A DNA stretch of 34,480 nt from JARKQH01 sp964631605 (GTDB lineage: Bacteria > Verrucomicrobiota > Verrucomicrobiia > Limisphaerales > UBA8199), in NCBI GenBank assembly GCA_964631605.1, contig CAZVYG010000058.1, positions 1-34,480 on the forward strand, read 5' to 3'. A program made the translations under genes and the position numbers. Shown here one piece after another: positions 33,124-34,480 of the stretch. Position 1 is the stretch's first letter; every line of letters starts with the position of its first letter. The notes below the pieces were generated by a model. It ran no database searches. It saw only the letters and a list, made by a program, of their open reading frames with translations, and had not been told where the DNA came from.

Positions 33124-33151
33124 TTGCTTGCCGCGACCCGGTCGGTATGCT
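33124..33151 (+). promoter_or_regulatory. Candidate sigma-70 promoter for rpoZ
   Basis: TTGCTT (33124-33129), a 16-base spacer and TATGCT (33146-33151) lie in the ispA-rpoZ gap. The start point would be near 33158, about 26 bases before the TTG start codon. Four of six bases match at each hexamer. Confidence 0.4.
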
Positions 33152-33183
33152 ATTTAGCTCGACTTGAACATCTTGGCAAAAAC

Positions 33184-33438
33184 TTGAACGCGGAACTGAC
33201 AAAGAAAGCGCTGGAGAAGGTTGGCAACCCCAACATTCTGGTCAACTTGGTTTCCCGCCGCGTCCGGCAGTTGAATGCCGGCTCGGGCGCGATGAGCCGC
33301 CCGTTGGTAAGCGACGTGGGCAATCTCGGGGCCGCCGATATTGCCCTGATGGAAATCATCGAGGATAAGATCGGGTATGAAATGCCTGAAATGGTCGAGC
33401 TGGCTCGTCCGACCGCCAAGAAACGCAAGCGGCACTGA
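33184..33438 (+). CDS. rpoZ: DNA-directed RNA polymerase subunit omega
   Basis: 84 residues from TTG 33184 (MNAELTKKALEKVGNPNIL). The omega core is clear: NPNILVNLVSRRVRQLNAG (15-33), then MSRPLVSDVGNL and ADIALMEIIEDKIGYE (51-66), corresponding to the beta-prime-binding helices of RpoZ. The tail is basic (AKKRKRH). Omega helps fold and keep the beta-prime subunit in RNA polymerase and, in some bacteria, binds ppGpp. A longer open frame upstream runs antisense through ispA and is not coding. TTG is the only sensible start; no Shine-Dalgarno sequence is seen before it. smpB follows 120 bases downstream. Confidence 0.88.
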   Translation: MNAELTKKALEKVGNPNILVNLVSRRVRQLNAGSGAMSRPLVSDVGNLGAADIALMEIIEDKIGYEMPEMVELARPTAKKRKRH

Positions 33439-33558
33439 AGCATCCAGAGCCTGAGGGTCCGCAACCGCCGCCAAACCGGGCGTTGCGGAGGCTTGATCGA
33501 GGCGCGGGGCTGGAATCCATTACCGCTCCGGCCTGACACGATTTGGGGACGTTGTAAG

Positions 33559-34014
33559 ATGGACGCCATCGTGACCAATTCCAAAGCGGGGCGGGATTAT
33601 CACATCCTGGAAACCTTCGAGGCTGGGATTGTGCTTCACGGCACCGAGGTCAAGGCGTTGCGGGCCGGCAAAGCACAGATTCGCGACGCGTTCGCCCGGG
33701 TCGAGAACGGAGAGGTGTGGCTCTACAACGCGCACATTGATGAGTACTCGCACGGCAACCTGAACAACCATCAACCCAAGGCCCCGCGCAAGCTGCTGCT
33801 GCACAAATCCGAAATCCGCAAGCTCTTTGGGCTGGCGGCAGTCAAGGGCAATGCTTTGTTTCCGCTGTCGTTGTACTGGAAGCAGGGGCGGGTGAAAGTG
33901 GCCCTGGCGGTCGGCAAAGGCAAAGCCCAGTACGACAAACGCCAGGACCTGAAGGAGCGGGAAGCGGACCGCGAAGTCAAACGCTTCACCATGAAACGGC
34001 TTAAGGGCCGTTGA
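33559..34014 (+). CDS. smpB: SsrA-binding protein SmpB
   Basis: 151 residues from ATG 33559. Hallmarks of SmpB: the N-terminal segment (NSKAGRDYHILETFEAGIVL), GTEVKALRAGKAQIRDAF (residues ~28-45), the WLYNAHIDEYSHG strand, the PRKLLLHKSEI segment and the C-terminal basic tail KAQYDKRQDLKEREADREVKR, which folds into the ribosome A-site mRNA path. SmpB binds tmRNA and rescues stalled ribosomes. No ssrA gene was found next to it. A GGGGA at about 33545 is a distant Shine-Dalgarno candidate. The 3' end overlaps the convergent cytochrome gene by 14 bases. Confidence 0.97.
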   Translation: MDAIVTNSKAGRDYHILETFEAGIVLHGTEVKALRAGKAQIRDAFARVENGEVWLYNAHIDEYSHGNLNNHQPKAPRKLLLHKSEIRKLFGLAAVKGNALFPLSLYWKQGRVKVALAVGKGKAQYDKRQDLKEREADREVKRFTMKRLKGR

Positions 34015-34480
34015 GGCGGGTCGAGGCAGACGCGCTCAGGCCCGCGACCCACCGCTCCAGCACCGCCCTCTCCCCCTCTCCCGGCTGGGGCTTGCCTTCC
34101 GGCGGCATGTGGTCCTCGTCCGCCAACGGCAGGCGCATCCGCCGGAGCAGCTCACTCTGCTGCGGGTTGCCGGGCACGAGGGCTGGCCCGGAATCCCCGC
34201 CCGCCCGCAACGCGGCCAGAGTGTCAACCCGCAAGCCGCCCTTAGCCTTCTCCGGGCCATGGCAACCGGCGCAATACTGATCCAGGATGGGCTTGGCGAC
34301 CGTATCAAATTCAGCCTCGCTGTCCCCTGCCCCCGACGGCAAGGCCACGGCGGCACCGCCGCGCAACCAGGACGGCGCATAGCGCGTCAGGTGGCCCCGG
34401 CCATGAGTCAGCGAACCGCCGAAGTGGGAAGCGATGACCAGCACAGGAACCGTCAGAAACAACGCCGTGCGATAAGCCGC
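34001..34480 (-). CDS. Membrane-anchored cytochrome c domain protein (planctomycete/verrucomicrobial type), C-terminal part
   Basis: The frame is open to the right window edge (AAYRTALFLTVPVL...), so this is the last ~159 residues of a longer gene. A membrane helix (~5-20) and SHFGGSLTHGRGHLTRYAP come first; that histidine-rich loop is typical for these multi-helix proteins. A cytochrome c module follows, with the haem motif CAGCH in ILDQYCAGCHGPEKAKGGLRVD and a downstream MPPEGKPQP loop with the candidate axial Met. The family often carries DUF1549/DUF1553 or DUF2231-type partners and is thought to act in periplasmic electron transfer. The end overlaps smpB by 14 bases in a convergent layout. 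Complete architecture cannot be seen. Confidence 0.85.
   Translation of the reverse strand, partial: AAYRTALFLTVPVLVIASHFGGSLTHGRGHLTRYAPSWLRGGAAVALPSGAGDSEAEFDTVAKPILDQYCAGCHGPEKAKGGLRVDTLAALRAGGDSGPALVPGNPQQSELLRRMRLPLADEDHMPPEGKPQPGEGERAVLERWVAGLSASASTRLNGP

Noticed and set aside
34015..34480. tmRNA (ssrA) next to smpB
   Set aside because: No tRNA-like ends or tag frame are visible. The region encodes the cytochrome on the minus strand.

Overview
The window looks like chromosomal DNA of a GC-rich Gram-negative bacterium of the Verrucomicrobiota, most like subdivision 3 (Pedosphaera/Limisphaerales type). This is an inference. It rests on the style of the secreted proteins (a C-terminal 'sequence/bait' type domain ending in YFRL or YYRV), a planctomycete/verrucomicrobial-type cytochrome c module, the omega-subunit sequence, DUF3616 and several modular glycosidases. 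There is no phage, IS transposase, CRISPR array, rRNA or tRNA. Most of the window is ordinary chromosomal content with a clear saccharolytic and ion-transport flavour.

Layout. 1-332: 3' end of the primary sigma factor. 496-3673: tight operon of rhomboid protease, TPR protein, CrtQ-like glycosyltransferase and CrtO-like acyltransferase; the last two are the final steps of a staphyloxanthin-type carotenoid or glycolipid route. 3793-6573: secreted protein of unknown role, a DUF3616 protein and a DUF2062 membrane protein. 6575-12521 (minus): complete seven-gene Mrp Na+/H+ antiporter operon (mrpABCDEFG), followed upstream by an orphan receiver-domain protein (12692-13444, minus). 13670-18040: 1456-residue exported glycoside hydrolase family 2 type enzyme with two calcium-dependent CBM60-like modules. 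18203-19192: CaCA-family Na+/Ca2+ antiporter. 19230-22122 (minus): NtrC-type sigma-54 response regulator and its membrane histidine kinase. 22264-24242: two consecutive tandem universal stress proteins, transcribed divergently from the two-component pair. 24266-26707: DUF5060/DUF4038 glycosidase with PKD and LamG modules. 26814-27929: ApbE flavin transferase lipoprotein. 28085-29482: TPR protein. 29869-32049: exported clan GH-A glycosidase. 32148-33065 (minus): farnesyl diphosphate synthase. 33184-33438: RNA polymerase omega. 33559-34014: SmpB. 34001-34480 (minus): cytochrome c protein running off the right edge.

How it fits together. Three exported polysaccharide-active enzymes are spread over 18 kb without a SusCD pair. 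The Mrp complex and the CaCA antiporter together suggest a working sodium cycle. The farnesyl diphosphate synthase could feed the C30 carotenoid type pathway whose last two enzymes lie near the left end, but no crtM, crtN or hpnCDE is present here. A quasi-palindromic GG-N10-GC element between the sigma-54 two-component operon and the universal stress genes could be a divergent sigma-54 promoter.

Structural DNA of note: a 117-bp palindromic MITE-like element directly after the TPR gene at 29482, an imperfect 41-bp direct repeat on both sides of the GH2 gene, and a heptanucleotide repeat inside the signal-peptide region of apbE. I did not find a clearly unprecedented system. The best candidates for follow-up are the operonic link of rhomboid and TPR genes with CrtQ/CrtO, the large GH2 enzyme with its flanking repeats, and the putative divergent sigma-54 control of the stress proteins.
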